The notes: a model not told the origin generated them from the letters alone. Positions 26,901 to 36,813 are shown, counted from the first letter of the stretch. The stretch: DNA of 52,614 bases from Bacteroidales bacterium (GCA_007132715.1 SLOE01000020.1:1-52614), one strand, 5' to 3'. Program-made: numbers and translations.

Positions 26901-29900
26901 CGTCGAATTCTGGATGATGGACCCCTTTATTGAAGATATGGAAGATCACAGCGGGGGCGATTTTTACATAAACCTTGGCAACGTTTCTGAAGATATCCTG
27001 AAAGACGGGCGCAAGAGTTTTGAGAACGGACTTCCAGCCAGCGAGGTGGTGGTAGATGTAGATACTACGGCATGGGGCCGGGTGCCCACACAGCAGTCAC
27101 TTGTGAACGCTTTTGACAATAATCCGCAGGCCCGCGAGTTCCAGGATGTCGGGCTTAACGGTCTTCGCACGGTGGATGAGCGTTCGTTCTTTTCAGATTT
27201 CCTTGATGAGATAGCCCAGATGTTCGGGGAGGATTCGCCGGCCTTTGAAAGTGCCTGGGAGGATCCTTCGAGCGACAATTACCGGTACTTCAGGGGCAGG
27301 GAGTGGGATGCCGCGGAGGCGGACATCCTCACCAGGTACATGTATTACAACAATATGGAGGGGAATTCGCCAACCTCTGAGCAATCGCCTGAATCATACC
27401 CCACATCGGCAACAACCCTCCCTAACACCGAAGATATAAACCGCGACAATACACTTAACCGGTCTGAGGCCTATTTCCAGTACCGCGTAAGCATAAGGCC
27501 GGAGGACCTCAGGGTAGGTCACAACTATGTGGTTGACTCGGTGCGTACCTCTGTCAATTTCCCGAACGGCGAACAGTCTGCGGTCAACTGGTACCAGTTC
27601 AAGATCCCGCTATCTGATTTCGAGAGGGCGGTCGGTCCGATCCAGGATTTCAAATCGATCAGGTTCATGAGAATGTTCCTTACGGGGTTTGAAAATCCGG
27701 TCGTGATGAGGTTTGCCAGGCTCGACCTGGTAAGGAGTGACTGGCGTCAGTACAACCTGTCGCTCATGGAAGGGCAGGAGGGACTTGCCCATCCTGATCC
27801 TTCAACGGGAACTTTTGATATTTCAGCTGTGAACATAGAGGAGAATGCAAGCAAGACACCCGTGAACTATGTTCTACCGCCGGGCATTGACAGGGTGATT
27901 GATCCTACAAATCCGCAGTTGCAACAGCTCAATGAACAGTCGATGGTGCTGAAGGTTGAGAATCTTGAGGATGGAGATGCAAGGGCGGCATTCAAGAATA
28001 TGAACCTTGACATCAGGCAGTACAGGAGAATACAGATGGAGATCCACGCTGCCGCTCTGCCGGGCGATGTGCTGAATGACGGCGATCTGACCGTGTTCAT
28101 TAGACTGGGAACTGATTACAGGAATAACTATTACGAGTATGAGATCCCATTGAGGGTTACTCCTCCCGGCCGGTACAACAACAACCGTGAGAGTGACAGG
28201 ATAATTGTATGGCCCAGGGAAAACAGGCTCGATATTGAGCTTGATATTTTCCAGGAGCTGAAGCAGGAGAGGAACAGGCAAATGCAGGTGCCGGGGTCGG
28301 GAATAACCATGTCATCGATCTTTATGCGTATGGACGGAGAAAACAGGGTGAGAGTTGTAGGCAACCCTAATCTCAGCAATGTCCGCACCATGATGATAGG
28401 GGTCAGGAATCCCGGCCGTAATACCAACCCGCTTCCCGGAGATGACGGAATGCCTAAATCGGGAGAGATATGGGTTAATGAGCTGCGCCTCTCACATTTC
28501 AATGATGAGGGAGGGTGGGCTGCAAATGCCCGGGTCACAGCAAGGCTTGCCGACCTGGGGTCGGTTACAGTGGCCGGATCAACAAGCCAGCCGGGTTTCG
28601 GAAGTATCGAACAGAAGGTAAATGAGAGACAACAGGTACAGGTCAACCAGTATGATGTCTCAACAAATTTGGAGCTGGGCAGGTTCTTCCCTGAAGGTTC
28701 TGGGGTGCGCATACCGATGTATGTTGGCTTTTCCGAAGGGTTCATCAACCCCAGGTATAATCCGCTCGATCCTGACGTGCCCCTGCAGGATGCTCTTGAT
28801 CTCGCTGAGACCAGGAGGGAAAGGGATTCGATAAGGGATATGGCACAGGATTACACCCAGAGAAAGAGCCTTAATTTTACGAATGTGCAGATTGCCAGGA
28901 GTGATGGTCCGCCCAGGTTCTACAGCCTGAGCAACTGGTCGGTCAGCTACGCCCAAAGCGAGATGTTCGGCAGGAACATTAATACTGATTACCGCCTGCA
29001 GAGAAACTACAGGGGAGGAATTAACTACAACTACACCGCCAGTCCGCAAAACATAACACCCTTCAGTGGCTGGAACATACTAAGTTCTCCGGCACTGAGG
29101 ATACTGAGGGACTTCAATTTCTACTATGCACCTTCATACATATCTTTCAGGACGGACCTCAGCAGGCAATACCAGGCAAGGCAGCTCAGAAATATCAACA
29201 ATCCTGATTTCCTGATCCTGCCGACATACCAGAAGGACTTCCTCTGGAACAGGTTCTATGATATGCGGTTTGACCTTACCAGACAGTTGCGGTTAGAGTT
29301 CTCGGCAACCAATACAGCCCGTATAGATGAGCCCGAGGGGATAGTTGACCGTTACAGGGATCCTGATGGTTACAGGGACTGGAGGGACTCTGTCATGATC
29401 AACCTCCAGAACCTGGGACGTACCACCCAGTACTTCCACTCGACCAACCTTACCTATACCCTGCCTCTTAACAAGATACCGTTCTTTAACTGGGTCAATG
29501 TTACTGCCCGGTACAATGCATCCTACGGATGGGATACCGGCATTATACTGCCGGATTCTCTTGGGATAAACCTTGGCAATGTTATAAGGAACAGCAATAC
29601 AAGTCAGCTGAACGCTCAGTTCAACCTCCTTAACCTGTACAACAAGGTTGATTATTTTCAGCGGGTCAACCAGAGAACCAGACAGTTGCAGGCTGCCCCA
29701 GGCAGGCAGCAGGAGCAGCAGCCCGAATTCAGGAAGGTGTGGTATGAACGGACCAATGTGGACCTTACCGCAAACAGGCCACAAAACATTATTCACAATC
29801 TGAATACCGAAGAGGTCTCAGTAAGGGTGCAGGATACACAGGGAGGGCCGGTCAGGGGCAGCACCGATATTATTAATGAGAGGAGGGCGGTATTCACTCC

Positions 29901-31371
29901 CGAAACTGATGCGGAGGGAGCTACCATACTTGTTGAAGGCACCGTTGAGGTGAGGGAATCGATATTCACCAGAATTGCTGAACACGCTTCAAGGCTGCTC
30001 ATGTCGGTCCAGAACATCGGGATATCCTATTCACATACAGACGGTACAGTATTGCATGGATACCTGCCCGGTACCGATATACTGGGGACCCGTAGTTTTG
30101 ATGACCATATTGCTCCCGGGATACCGTTCATCCTGGGCTACCAGGATCCTGATTATGCCTGGCAGGCAGTCCGCCGCGGATGGATGACAACCGACACCAC
30201 CCTGAACGAACCCTTTTTGATGAGCCACAGCAATACCTTTAACCTCAGGAGCACGATTGAGCCCATTCCGGGTTTCAGGATAGACCTCACTGCAAGCCGT
30301 ACTTTTGTCGAAAATATGCAGGAATATTATTATGCCGACAGGTACGGTAATTTTTATGCCAGCAATAAATTCAATTCGGGGAACTTCAATATATCGTTTC
30401 TGTCACTGCGTACCGCTTTTGAACGACCTTCGGGCGACAATGCCTATGCCTCGGAGTCTTATGAGGATTTTAAGAGGTACAGGCGTGTGATTGCCATGAG
30501 GTTTGCAGAGCAGAGAGGGTATTCAGATATTTATGATCCGGGGCTGATTGATGAGGAAGGGTTTCCCGATGGGTACGGCAGCCTTTCGCAAGATGTTCTT
30601 TTACCTGCATTCCTGGCTGCCTACGGTAATTTTGACCCGATGAACGTGTCACTCAAAACTTTCCCATTGATACCCATGCCGAACTGGAGAATTGTGTATG
30701 ACGGACTGGCGCGAGCCCCACTTCTTAACAGGATAATGCAGTCGGCCAATATAAACCATGTTTACCGGTCAACCTACAGTATCTCAAATTATGTAACCAA
30801 CCTGAACTATCTTGAGGGGGAAGACGGTTACGGTATAATAAGGGACAAGGTAAGGGGATATTTTGTTCCCGAACATGACATTGCTTCTGTTGCAATAAGT
30901 GAAAGGTTTGATCCTCTCATAAATATAGATGTAACGTGGAACAACAATTTTACCTCCAGGGCGGCACTTAGGAAATCGAGGACGGTTACACTGAGCCTGG
31001 CAAACAACCAGATTTCTGAGCTTAAAAGTGACGAAGTGGTCATGGGGATCGGTTACAGGTTCAGGGATGTGCAGATTATTTACCGGACGGGTGGTGCTCA
31101 GAGGGAACTGAGAAGTGACCTCAACCTGAGAGCCGATGTTTCCATAAGGGAGAATATGACCATAGTACGGAGGCTTGCTGAAGACGGAGTTCAGCCCACA
31201 GCCGGTCAGACTGTAATATCTGTCAATGCTTCTGCCGATTATGTTATAAGCAACCGGTTTGATGTACGCCTCTTTTTTGACCGTGTTGTAAACCGTCCCA
31301 TCGTAAGTCTGTCGTTTCCCACGACAAATACCAGCTTTGGTTTCAGCCTGCGCTTTACTCTTATACCATAA
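23932..31371 (+). CDS. sprA: SprA/Sov, type IX secretion outer-membrane translocon
   Basis: 2479 residues. It is the giant outer-membrane barrel through which type IX secretion substrates cross to the surface; known members (SprA, Sov) are about 2400-2500 residues. The TTG start is chosen because the first in-frame ATG (residue 56) would remove the signal peptide (hydrophobic at about 9-25). The N-terminal part contains PPWFRITTEYDIGTNTYLMR and FREKIQMNVTGSIGDRINLG. The middle has SYIDDFEATKTTIDL, and the barrel ends in SFGFSLRFTLIP with a terminal aromatic pattern. No frameshift is seen. It is 12 bases downstream of ruvA. Other T9SS parts are not in the window. Confidence 0.96.
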   Translation: MAKASKYSGISFWVLLLWVLVSAPGASTRFPEAGHNSGEVADKPAPGDNSPGEFHMPEILQDFSSDPSSRGRIPVPPWFRITTEYDIGTNTYLMRRMVGDIQIGRPSMMTFEEYHRYSLDRAMQDYWQQRSRGITDDARTEFIPGLSLGVDAIDMIFGSDVIDIQPQGSAELIFGINTVKNERPDIQEELRRVTTFDFREKIQMNVTGSIGDRINLGINYNTEAMFEFENQTKLEYTGGEDEIIQRIEAGNVTLPLPGSLITGSQSLFGLKSELKFGNLTVTSVFSQQKGESRVIEVRGGAQTQEFEVYADDYDANRHFFLSQYFRDTYEASLRNLPVISSGINITRMEVWITNKTNRFEDARNIVAFMDLAETQQNIFSPENFTRDPSQQGDHPRNALNNLYEMMTTTYSGIRNINQVTSVLQPLAPGFAIGQDYEEIENARMLSSREYTINRRLGYVSLNTALNADEVLAVAFEYTMGGQTYRVGEFSNEGISAPDALIVKMVKGTNLTPRLPTWDLMMKNIYSIGAWQVDRRNFELNVLYRDDQTGNAINYIPEGRIQEQTLLRVLNLDNLNSQLDPYPDGMFDFIEGVTIYPANGRIVFPVLEPFGSHLRRRIGDDAIADRYVFQELYDSTLTRARQVAEKNKFMLAGTYQSSAGSEIPLNAMNVPRGSVTVTAGGVQLTENVDYTVDYTLGRVQIINQGLLESGTPIRVSLESQSLFAIQTKTLVGSHLNYRISDNFNVGATILNLTERPLTQKVGFGDEPISNTIWGLNTSYRTESMFLTNLVDRLPFINTNQVSTISFQGEFAHLIPGHSRAIGRDGVSYIDDFEATKTTIDLKTPSAWFIASTPDGQELFPEAALNNDLAYGYNRALLAWYVIDPLFLRNTSATPTHIRNNPDLQSSHFVREVFERELFPERETPTGIPTNIPVLNLAYYPGHRGPYNYDAAPSGYSSGIGEDGRLLDPSSRWGGVMRALHTTDFEAANIEYVEFWMMDPFIEDMEDHSGGDFYINLGNVSEDILKDGRKSFENGLPASEVVVDVDTTAWGRVPTQQSLVNAFDNNPQAREFQDVGLNGLRTVDERSFFSDFLDEIAQMFGEDSPAFESAWEDPSSDNYRYFRGREWDAAEADILTRYMYYNNMEGNSPTSEQSPESYPTSATTLPNTEDINRDNTLNRSEAYFQYRVSIRPEDLRVGHNYVVDSVRTSVNFPNGEQSAVNWYQFKIPLSDFERAVGPIQDFKSIRFMRMFLTGFENPVVMRFARLDLVRSDWRQYNLSLMEGQEGLAHPDPSTGTFDISAVNIEENASKTPVNYVLPPGIDRVIDPTNPQLQQLNEQSMVLKVENLEDGDARAAFKNMNLDIRQYRRIQMEIHAAALPGDVLNDGDLTVFIRLGTDYRNNYYEYEIPLRVTPPGRYNNNRESDRIIVWPRENRLDIELDIFQELKQERNRQMQVPGSGITMSSIFMRMDGENRVRVVGNPNLSNVRTMMIGVRNPGRNTNPLPGDDGMPKSGEIWVNELRLSHFNDEGGWAANARVTARLADLGSVTVAGSTSQPGFGSIEQKVNERQQVQVNQYDVSTNLELGRFFPEGSGVRIPMYVGFSEGFINPRYNPLDPDVPLQDALDLAETRRERDSIRDMAQDYTQRKSLNFTNVQIARSDGPPRFYSLSNWSVSYAQSEMFGRNINTDYRLQRNYRGGINYNYTASPQNITPFSGWNILSSPALRILRDFNFYYAPSYISFRTDLSRQYQARQLRNINNPDFLILPTYQKDFLWNRFYDMRFDLTRQLRLEFSATNTARIDEPEGIVDRYRDPDGYRDWRDSVMINLQNLGRTTQYFHSTNLTYTLPLNKIPFFNWVNVTARYNASYGWDTGIILPDSLGINLGNVIRNSNTSQLNAQFNLLNLYNKVDYFQRVNQRTRQLQAAPGRQQEQQPEFRKVWYERTNVDLTANRPQNIIHNLNTEEVSVRVQDTQGGPVRGSTDIINERRAVFTPETDAEGATILVEGTVEVRESIFTRIAEHASRLLMSVQNIGISYSHTDGTVLHGYLPGTDILGTRSFDDHIAPGIPFILGYQDPDYAWQAVRRGWMTTDTTLNEPFLMSHSNTFNLRSTIEPIPGFRIDLTASRTFVENMQEYYYADRYGNFYASNKFNSGNFNISFLSLRTAFERPSGDNAYASESYEDFKRYRRVIAMRFAEQRGYSDIYDPGLIDEEGFPDGYGSLSQDVLLPAFLAAYGNFDPMNVSLKTFPLIPMPNWRIVYDGLARAPLLNRIMQSANINHVYRSTYSISNYVTNLNYLEGEDGYGIIRDKVRGYFVPEHDIASVAISERFDPLINIDVTWNNNFTSRAALRKSRTVTLSLANNQISELKSDEVVMGIGYRFRDVQIIYRTGGAQRELRSDLNLRADVSIRENMTIVRRLAEDGVQPTAGQTVISVNASADYVISNRFDVRLFFDRVVNRPIVSLSFPTTNTSFGFSLRFTLIP

Positions 31372-31384
31372 TTTTGAAGATGCG

Positions 31385-31435
31385 ACCGGATTGCCCGGTT
31401 GGGTTTGCACTGGCGGGTGTCAGCCCGCCTGCCGG
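31385..31435 (+). other. Tandem hairpins after sprA
   Basis: ACCGG...CCGGT and GGCGGG...CCCGCC inverted repeats lie in succession 14-60 bases after the sprA stop. There is no long T-run. They may protect the 3' end of the very long sprA mRNA or give inefficient termination. The gcvH promoter follows. Confidence 0.35.
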
Positions 31436-31461
31436 GGTTAACATCTGTTGTCAAAATCGTG

Positions 31462-31491
31462 CTTGGAAATTCTAAAAAATGCTTACTTTTG
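31462..31491 (+). promoter_or_regulatory. gcvH promoter
   Basis: TACTTTTG (31484-31491) fully matches TAnnTTTG. CTTG (31462-31465) lies 18 bases upstream as a -33 box with one mismatch. The leader would be about 42 bases. This makes gcvH a separate unit from sprA. Confidence 0.5.
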
Positions 31492-31539
31492 AAACTTATG
31501 GCAATTGTTGAATTCATAATTCCTTAAAAACTATTCGAT

Positions 31540-31920
31540 ATGGAAATTCCGGTTAAACTGAAGTACACAAAAGATCATGAATGGGTGAAGGTTGAAAATG
31601 GTGTGGCAGTGGTAGGCATTACCGAGTTTGCCCAGGGAGAGCTTGGCGATATAGTATTCATTGAGGTTGAGACCGAAGGGGATACCCTGGCCAAGGACGA
31701 GGTGTTTGGAACCATTGAAGCGGTCAAGACTGTTTCGGATATGTTTATGCCGGTGTCAGGCGAGGTTGCCGAAGTCAATTCAAGGCTCGCAGAGACCCCT
31801 GATATCGTTAACAAGGATCCTTACGGGGAGGGCTGGATGATTAAAATCAAGATGTCGGATCCCTCGCAGGCTGATTCCCTTCTGACTGCAGATCAGTACA
31901 GAGACCTGATTGATGCCTGA
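31540..31920 (+). CDS. gcvH: Glycine cleavage system H protein
   Basis: 126 residues. It carries the aminomethyl group on a lipoyl arm between the P, T and L proteins. The lipoylated lysine is K63 in GTIEAVKTVSDM. The N-terminal KYTKDHEWV and C-terminal GEGWMIKIK blocks are typical. The other gcv genes are absent here. Its place after sprA is familiar in Bacteroidota. It converges on infB, with an 82-base gap holding only a weak TCCGG/CCGGA hairpin at about 31931-31951. Confidence 0.97.
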   Translation: MEIPVKLKYTKDHEWVKVENGVAVVGITEFAQGELGDIVFIEVETEGDTLAKDEVFGTIEAVKTVSDMFMPVSGEVAEVNSRLAETPDIVNKDPYGEGWMIKIKMSDPSQADSLLTADQYRDLIDA

Positions 31921-32002
31921 TATACTTTAATCCGGTCTGCATGCCGGAACTTTAAAGGCAGCATTTTGAAGAACTTTATTTTGGGTTATACCGGGAGGGC
32001 GA

Positions 32003-34870
32003 TCAGAGTGTTTTCTTGTACTCCACCTCCTTGTAGCCTTCGATGATATCGCCAACCTTGATGTCGTTGTAACCGGCAATATTCAGTCCGCATTCATATC
32101 CCGAACTGACCTCCCTGACATCATCCTTGAATCTCTTCAGGGAGCCAAGTTCTCCTGTGTGTACAACTATCCCGTCTCTTATAAGGCGAATTTTTGTGTT
32201 CCGGTGGATTTTACCGTCTTTGACAAAGCAGCCGGCTATTGTTCCTACCTTGGTGATCTTGAAGGTTTCCCTTACCTCAAGGGTTGCTATGACCTCCTCT
32301 TTAATCTCGGGCGACAGCATCCCTTCCATTGCGGATTTAATCTCGTTTATTGCATCGTAGATGATCGAGTATAACCTGATGTCGATCTCTTCCTTCTCTG
32401 CGAGTTTTCTGGCTGCCATTGACGGCCGTACCTGGAAGCCGACTACAATAGCATTTGATGCGGCTGCCAGCAGGACATCCGACTCGCTTATCTGTCCCAC
32501 AGCCTTATGGATTATCCGTAACTGGATCTCATCGGTCGACAGCTTAATGAGTGAATCAGATATTGCCTCGACTGAGCCATCAACGTCACCTTTGACTATT
32601 ATATTGAGTTCCTGGAAATTGCCTATAGCAATTCTCCTGCCTATCTCATCAAGTGTTATGTGCTTCTGGGTACGCAGTCCCTGTTCACGCTGCAGTTGCT
32701 CCCGCTTGTTTGCAATGTCCCTTGCCTCCCGGTCGGTGTTCATAACATTGAAGTTATCCCCTGCCTGCGGTGCACCGTTAAGACCGAGTACCAGTGCCGG
32801 GGTTGACGGGGCTGCCTCTTTTATTGGCTTGCCCCGTTCGTTGTGCATGGCCTTGACGTGCCCGTAATGTGTTCCGGCAAGGATAATGTCGCCTATTTTC
32901 AGTGTGCCGGTCTGAACCAGAACAGTGGTGATGTATCCCCGCCCCTTGTCAAGTTCAGATTCGACAACAGTACCTGATGCCAGTTTGTCGGGATTGGCTT
33001 TCAGCTCAAGCAGTTCTGCCTCAAGCAGCACTTTTTCAAGAAGCTGATCGATGTTGGTGCCACTCTTTGCCGATATCTCCTGTGACTGGTACTTACCACC
33101 CCAGTCCTCTGTCATGAAATTCATGTTTGCGAGCTGTTCCTTTATCTTCTCAGTGTTGGCACCGGGCTTGTCAATTTTGTTTATTGCAAAGACTATCGGT
33201 ACACCTGCAGCATGTGCATGATTGATCGCCTCAACTGTCTGCGGCATGACACTGTCGTCTGCTGCGATAACTATGATGGCAATATCTGTTATCCTTGCAC
33301 CCCTTGCCCTCATGGCGGTAAATGCTTCGTGCCCGGGAGTATCAAGGAAGGTTATTGTTTTGCCATTGTCAATCTCAACACTGTAGGCCCCGATATGCTG
33401 GGTGATGCCGCCTGCTTCTCCTGCAATCACGTTGGCCTGACGTATAAAGTCCAGGAGAGATGTCTTGCCGTGGTCGACGTGACCCATTACTGTTACAATA
33501 GGAGGACGCCCGCTGAGACTTGCATCATCGTCTTGGTCGTCGACAATCCCTATATCCTCCTGAAGATCGGCACTCACAAACTCGGTCGCAAATCCATACT
33601 CTTCGGCAACAAGTGCGATGGTTTCAGCATCGAGCCTCTGATTGATAGATACAAAAAGCCCCAGACTCATACATGAGGAAATTATTTCGTTCACAGGCAC
33701 ATCCATCATCGTGGCCAGCTCGTTGACCGTAACAAACTCTGTTACCTTCAAGGTTTTACTTTCCATCTCGAGCTTCTCGGTCTCTTCCTGCTGTTTCTGG
33801 CTCATCATCTCGCGCTTGTCGCGCCTGTATTTTGCCCCTTTTGATTTGCCCTTTGATGTCAACCTGGAAAGTGTGTCCTTGATCTGCTTCTGAACGTCTT
33901 CTTCACTGATTTCATGTCTTACCGGTCTTTTCTTGCTTTTTCTGAGCTTTGACTTCTTCTGGTCGCCCGCAACAGTACCGGGGGTTTCGGATGAAGTGCC
34001 CGCACCTGAGGTATCTTTTGAGGGGTCTTTGCGTATCCGTTTCCGCTTCTTTTTCTTTCCTTTTTCGGTATCGCTTGATGATGCAACAGGTTTTTTCCTC
34101 TCCTTTTCAGGCAGGTCAATTTTACCGATTACGGTAGGCCCGGTCAGTTTTTTCACTTTGTGCTTGAAAACCTGGTCTTCAGGCTCTGCCTTTTCAGGTT
34201 CCTTTTTCTCAGGTTCCCTCTCTTCAGTCTCTGAAACCGGTTCCTGTTCCTTTTCGGTTACCTGTTTCTGCTCATCCTCCGGTGGCTCAATTTCCTCTTT
34301 CTTCTCTTTTTCTGCGGGTTTAGTTTTCTTTCCAGGGCGGGTCTTCTGGTTGATGCTGTCAAGGTCTATATTCCCAACAATTTTCAAACCTGGTCCCTCC
34401 TGTTCTTTTTCTTTTTCCCCGTCTGGAGTATCTTCTTCCGGCTCTTCCGGTAAGGGTTTTTCTTCCTGAACCTCTTCTGCGGGTTCATCTTTCTGTTCAA
34501 CGGGAGGTTTGGCCGTGTCGGGTTCAGCAGGCTTTTTTGCTGCCGTATCTTTTATGAGCACTTCATCAACACTCTCAGATGATTCAATTTCTTCCTCATC
34601 AGAGGGTTTCTTTTCTTCATCATCAATTGAGATGCTTTCTTTCTTTTCACGGGCAATCCTTAGACTTATCTTTTCCGACTCTTTTTTCACACTGATCTCT
34701 GAACTGTATTCCTTCAGCAAAAGTGTGTACTGTTCTTCCGTAACCTTGGTGTTCGGGTTAGCATCAATGTCAAACCCCTTCTTCTTAAGGAACTCAACAA
34801 TAGTTGATATCCCAAGGTTAAACTCCCTTGCTACCTTACTAAGTCTCTTTGTAGTGATTACCTCTGACAT
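32003..34870 (-). CDS. infB: Translation initiation factor IF-2
   Basis: 955 residues. It is a GTPase that places initiator tRNA on the 30S subunit. An N-terminal helical domain (1-55, starting [20 protein letters not shown]) precedes a long low-complexity region of Lys, Glu and Pro (about 60-340) and a second IF2-N domain (about 375-430). The G domain begins near 458, with G1 GHVDHGKT at 463-470, G3 DTPGHEAF and G4 NKID. Domains II-IV follow to the end. The charged linker is long and highly repetitive. It is the last gene of rimP-nusA-infB, with a hairpin in the 58-base gap from nusA. Confidence 0.97.
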   Translation of the reverse strand: MSEVITTKRLSKVAREFNLGISTIVEFLKKKGFDIDANPNTKVTEEQYTLLLKEYSSEISVKKESEKISLRIAREKKESISIDDEEKKPSDEEEIESSESVDEVLIKDTAAKKPAEPDTAKPPVEQKDEPAEEVQEEKPLPEEPEEDTPDGEKEKEQEGPGLKIVGNIDLDSINQKTRPGKKTKPAEKEKKEEIEPPEDEQKQVTEKEQEPVSETEEREPEKKEPEKAEPEDQVFKHKVKKLTGPTVIGKIDLPEKERKKPVASSSDTEKGKKKKRKRIRKDPSKDTSGAGTSSETPGTVAGDQKKSKLRKSKKRPVRHEISEEDVQKQIKDTLSRLTSKGKSKGAKYRRDKREMMSQKQQEETEKLEMESKTLKVTEFVTVNELATMMDVPVNEIISSCMSLGLFVSINQRLDAETIALVAEEYGFATEFVSADLQEDIGIVDDQDDDASLSGRPPIVTVMGHVDHGKTSLLDFIRQANVIAGEAGGITQHIGAYSVEIDNGKTITFLDTPGHEAFTAMRARGARITDIAIIVIAADDSVMPQTVEAINHAHAAGVPIVFAINKIDKPGANTEKIKEQLANMNFMTEDWGGKYQSQEISAKSGTNIDQLLEKVLLEAELLELKANPDKLASGTVVESELDKGRGYITTVLVQTGTLKIGDIILAGTHYGHVKAMHNERGKPIKEAAPSTPALVLGLNGAPQAGDNFNVMNTDREARDIANKREQLQREQGLRTQKHITLDEIGRRIAIGNFQELNIIVKGDVDGSVEAISDSLIKLSTDEIQLRIIHKAVGQISESDVLLAAASNAIVVGFQVRPSMAARKLAEKEEIDIRLYSIIYDAINEIKSAMEGMLSPEIKEEVIATLEVRETFKITKVGTIAGCFVKDGKIHRNTKIRLIRDGIVVHTGELGSLKRFKDDVREVSSGYECGLNIAGYNDIKVGDIIEGYKEVEYKKTL

Positions 34871-34892
34871 ATTAAAGATCTCTCGTATTTAT

Positions 34893-34913
34893 AATTCCCC
34901 AAAAAGGGGTATT
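34893..34913 (-). promoter_or_regulatory. Hairpin between nusA and infB
   Basis: CCCC (34897-34900) and GGGG (34906-34909) pair around AAAAA. The stem is extended by three more pairs after one mismatch. It lies within the 58-base gap, about 22 bases before the infB ATG. It could tune infB relative to nusA. Confidence 0.35.
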
Positions 34914-34928
34914 CCGCTTCATTGGCCG

Positions 34929-36167
34929 TTATTCAAATTCCGCCTTTAAAACCTTGATCACCTCCTGGATTGTCACCTCTTCCAGATCGGTCCTTTTTAC
35001 AAGGTCCTCAACCGGCAGTTCAAGCACACTCTTTGCCGTATCGCATCCAACTGCCTTTAGTTCGTCAATGATCCAGCTTTCTATTTCGTCGCCGAATTCA
35101 TCCAGGTTAACATCTTCTTCATCCTCACCTTCAGTATCGCGGAATACATCTATTTCATATTCGGTTAACTGACCCGCAAGCTTGATGTTGAGACCGCCTT
35201 TGCCGATAGCAAGGGATACCTCGTTTGGCTTGAGGAATACCTCGGCCCGCTTTTCATCTTCAACTATTTTAATAGAGCTTATTTTTGCGGGGCTGAGTGA
35301 CCTTGAAATGTAAAGCTGGATATTGGTTGTGTAGTTTATCACATCAATATTCTCATTTTTGAGTTCCCTGACGATGCCATGTATACGGGAGCCTTTCATA
35401 CCCACACATGCCCCAACAGGATCGATGCGGTCATCATAGGATTCGACAGCAACCTTTGCTCTTTCGCCGGGTACACGGACAATCTTCTTGATAGTTATCA
35501 GTCCGTCATATATTTCCGGCACTTCAAGTTCGAAAAGCCTTTCAAGGAACACCGGTGAAGTTCTTGACAGTATAATAAGCGGTATATTGTTCTTCATTTC
35601 AACCTTGATGACCACGGCCCTGATAGTGTCACCCTTTCTGAAGTAGTCGGTCGGGATCTGCTCTGTGCGGGGAAGGATCAGTTCGTTTCCTTCGTCATCG
35701 AGAATGAGTATCTCCCGTTTCCATACCTGGTATACATCTCCTGTGACGATTTCGCCGATCCGGTCCTTGTACTTCAGGTAAACATTGTTCTTCTCAAGTT
35801 CCATGATCCTTGCAGTGAGGTTCTGGCGCAGAGCCAGTATCGCCCTCCTGCCGAAGTCTGCAAGTTTTACTTCATCAGTAACTTCCTCTCCCATCTCATA
35901 GTCAGGATCTATTTTCTGTGCTTCGGAAATCGGTATTTGCAGGTTTGAATCCTCAACGTTTCCGTCTTCCACAACCTCCCTGTTCCTCCAAATTTCAAAA
36001 TCACCCTTGTCTATATTGATAATTATGTCAAAGTTCTCGTCAGTACCAAAATATTTGATCAGCATGCTTCTGAAAACATCTTCAAGCACGCTCATCATTG
36101 TCGCCCTGTCTATGCTCTTCAGGTCCTTGAACTCAGAAAATGGTTCTGTGAGATTCAAATTTTCCAT
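34929..36167 (-). CDS. nusA: Transcription termination/antitermination factor NusA
   Basis: 412 residues. It binds RNA polymerase and modulates pausing, termination and antitermination. The N-terminal RNAP-binding domain (about 1-125) is followed by an S1 domain (about 130-200, containing RIGEIVTGDVYQVWKREILI) and KH domains (about 225-345, with GACVGMKGSRI and LAIGKGGLNIKLA). A short acidic stretch (DTEGEDEEDVNLDEFGDE) and a C-terminal helical region end the protein. It lies 20 bases after rimP and is co-transcribed with rimP and infB. Confidence 0.96.
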   Translation of the reverse strand: MENLNLTEPFSEFKDLKSIDRATMMSVLEDVFRSMLIKYFGTDENFDIIINIDKGDFEIWRNREVVEDGNVEDSNLQIPISEAQKIDPDYEMGEEVTDEVKLADFGRRAILALRQNLTARIMELEKNNVYLKYKDRIGEIVTGDVYQVWKREILILDDEGNELILPRTEQIPTDYFRKGDTIRAVVIKVEMKNNIPLIILSRTSPVFLERLFELEVPEIYDGLITIKKIVRVPGERAKVAVESYDDRIDPVGACVGMKGSRIHGIVRELKNENIDVINYTTNIQLYISRSLSPAKISSIKIVEDEKRAEVFLKPNEVSLAIGKGGLNIKLAGQLTEYEIDVFRDTEGEDEEDVNLDEFGDEIESWIIDELKAVGCDTAKSVLELPVEDLVKRTDLEEVTIQEVIKVLKAEFE

Positions 36168-36187
36168 CTTTATTAATCTTTTACCAA

Positions 36188-36652
36188 TTATTTAAATGTT
36201 ATTACAATCTTAGCGGTTTTGATGCTGTCAAAGCAGAGTTCCCTGTTTACCGGTTTAATTTCAGGCTTTTTCTTTTCTCCTTTTATTTTGACGAGCTCTT
36301 CGATGATCACTCCCTTGCCGGTCAGCTCCGTGAGCCTGCCCCTGATCTTTTCACCTTCATCTGATATGATCTCCACCTCCCTGCCAATGTTCTTTTCATA
36401 CTGGGGTATCACCTTAAGCGGCTCTGAGAGGCCGGGAGAAGAAACTTCAAGGTTGAAATCCTCCACCTCCCTGTCCAGGCTGCTCTCAATTGCCCTCGAC
36501 AACTGCATGCACTCTTCCAGGGTGATGCCCTCCTTACTGTCTGCCAGCACCCTTATGCTGTTTGATGGTGATACATGAATATCCACCAGAAAAAGACCTG
36601 TTCCTTCAGTATGTATGCAAACCAGCTCCTGTATCTTCTCTTTGCCGATCAT
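36188..36652 (-). CDS. rimP: Ribosome maturation factor RimP
   Basis: 154 residues. It assists 30S subunit maturation. The N-terminal alpha/beta domain contains EECMQLSRAIESSLD and the family motif FNLEVSSPGLSEPLK. An SH3-like C-terminal domain follows. It is the first gene of the rimP-nusA-infB operon, the same order as in most bacteria. A strong promoter match (36722-36752) and a hairpin leader lie upstream. The preferred ATG is 20 bases after the hairpin. Confidence 0.94.
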   Translation of the reverse strand: MIGKEKIQELVCIHTEGTGLFLVDIHVSPSNSIRVLADSKEGITLEECMQLSRAIESSLDREVEDFNLEVSSPGLSEPLKVIPQYEKNIGREVEIISDEGEKIRGRLTELTGKGVIIEELVKIKGEKKKPEIKPVNRELCFDSIKTAKIVITFK

Positions 36653-36672
36653 TCCGGTACTATCTATTAAAA

Positions 36673-36692
36673 TAGGGGACTTTTGTCCCCTA
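36673..36692 (-). promoter_or_regulatory. Hairpin in the rimP-nusA-infB leader
   Basis: TAGGGGAC (36673-36680) and GTCCCCTA (36685-36692) form a perfect 8-bp stem with a TTTT loop. On the minus strand it is followed by TTTTAATAG, a weak terminator-like tail. It lies 20 bases before the rimP ATG and inside the predicted leader. It could be an attenuator or a translational control. Autoregulation through NusA is an inference only. Confidence 0.5.
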
Positions 36693-36721
36693 CATCTTAT
36701 TATTCCTCAACATTCAACCCG

Positions 36722-36752
36722 CAAAATTAAAAATAATAACTGAAAACACAAA
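36722..36752 (-). promoter_or_regulatory. Promoter of rimP-nusA-infB
   Basis: On the minus strand TTTG (36749-36752) is followed after exactly 19 bases by TAATTTTG (36722-36729). Both boxes fully match the Bacteroidota consensus. The start would be near 36715, giving a leader of about 63 bases that includes the hairpin. Confidence 0.6.
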
Positions 36753-36813
36753 AATATGCGATTGAAAATTAGAACATTTACCTTAAGGAAGGGGATAAAT
36801 GGCAAATCTTACT

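Noticed and set aside
28131-28748. Minus-strand open frame of 205 codons inside sprA
   Set aside because: It is antisense to intact sprA and has low-complexity Ser/Leu-rich composition typical of shadow frames.
33933-34469. Plus-strand Ser/Phe-rich open frame of 178 codons
   Set aside because: It is the reverse reading of the Lys/Glu-rich linker of infB.
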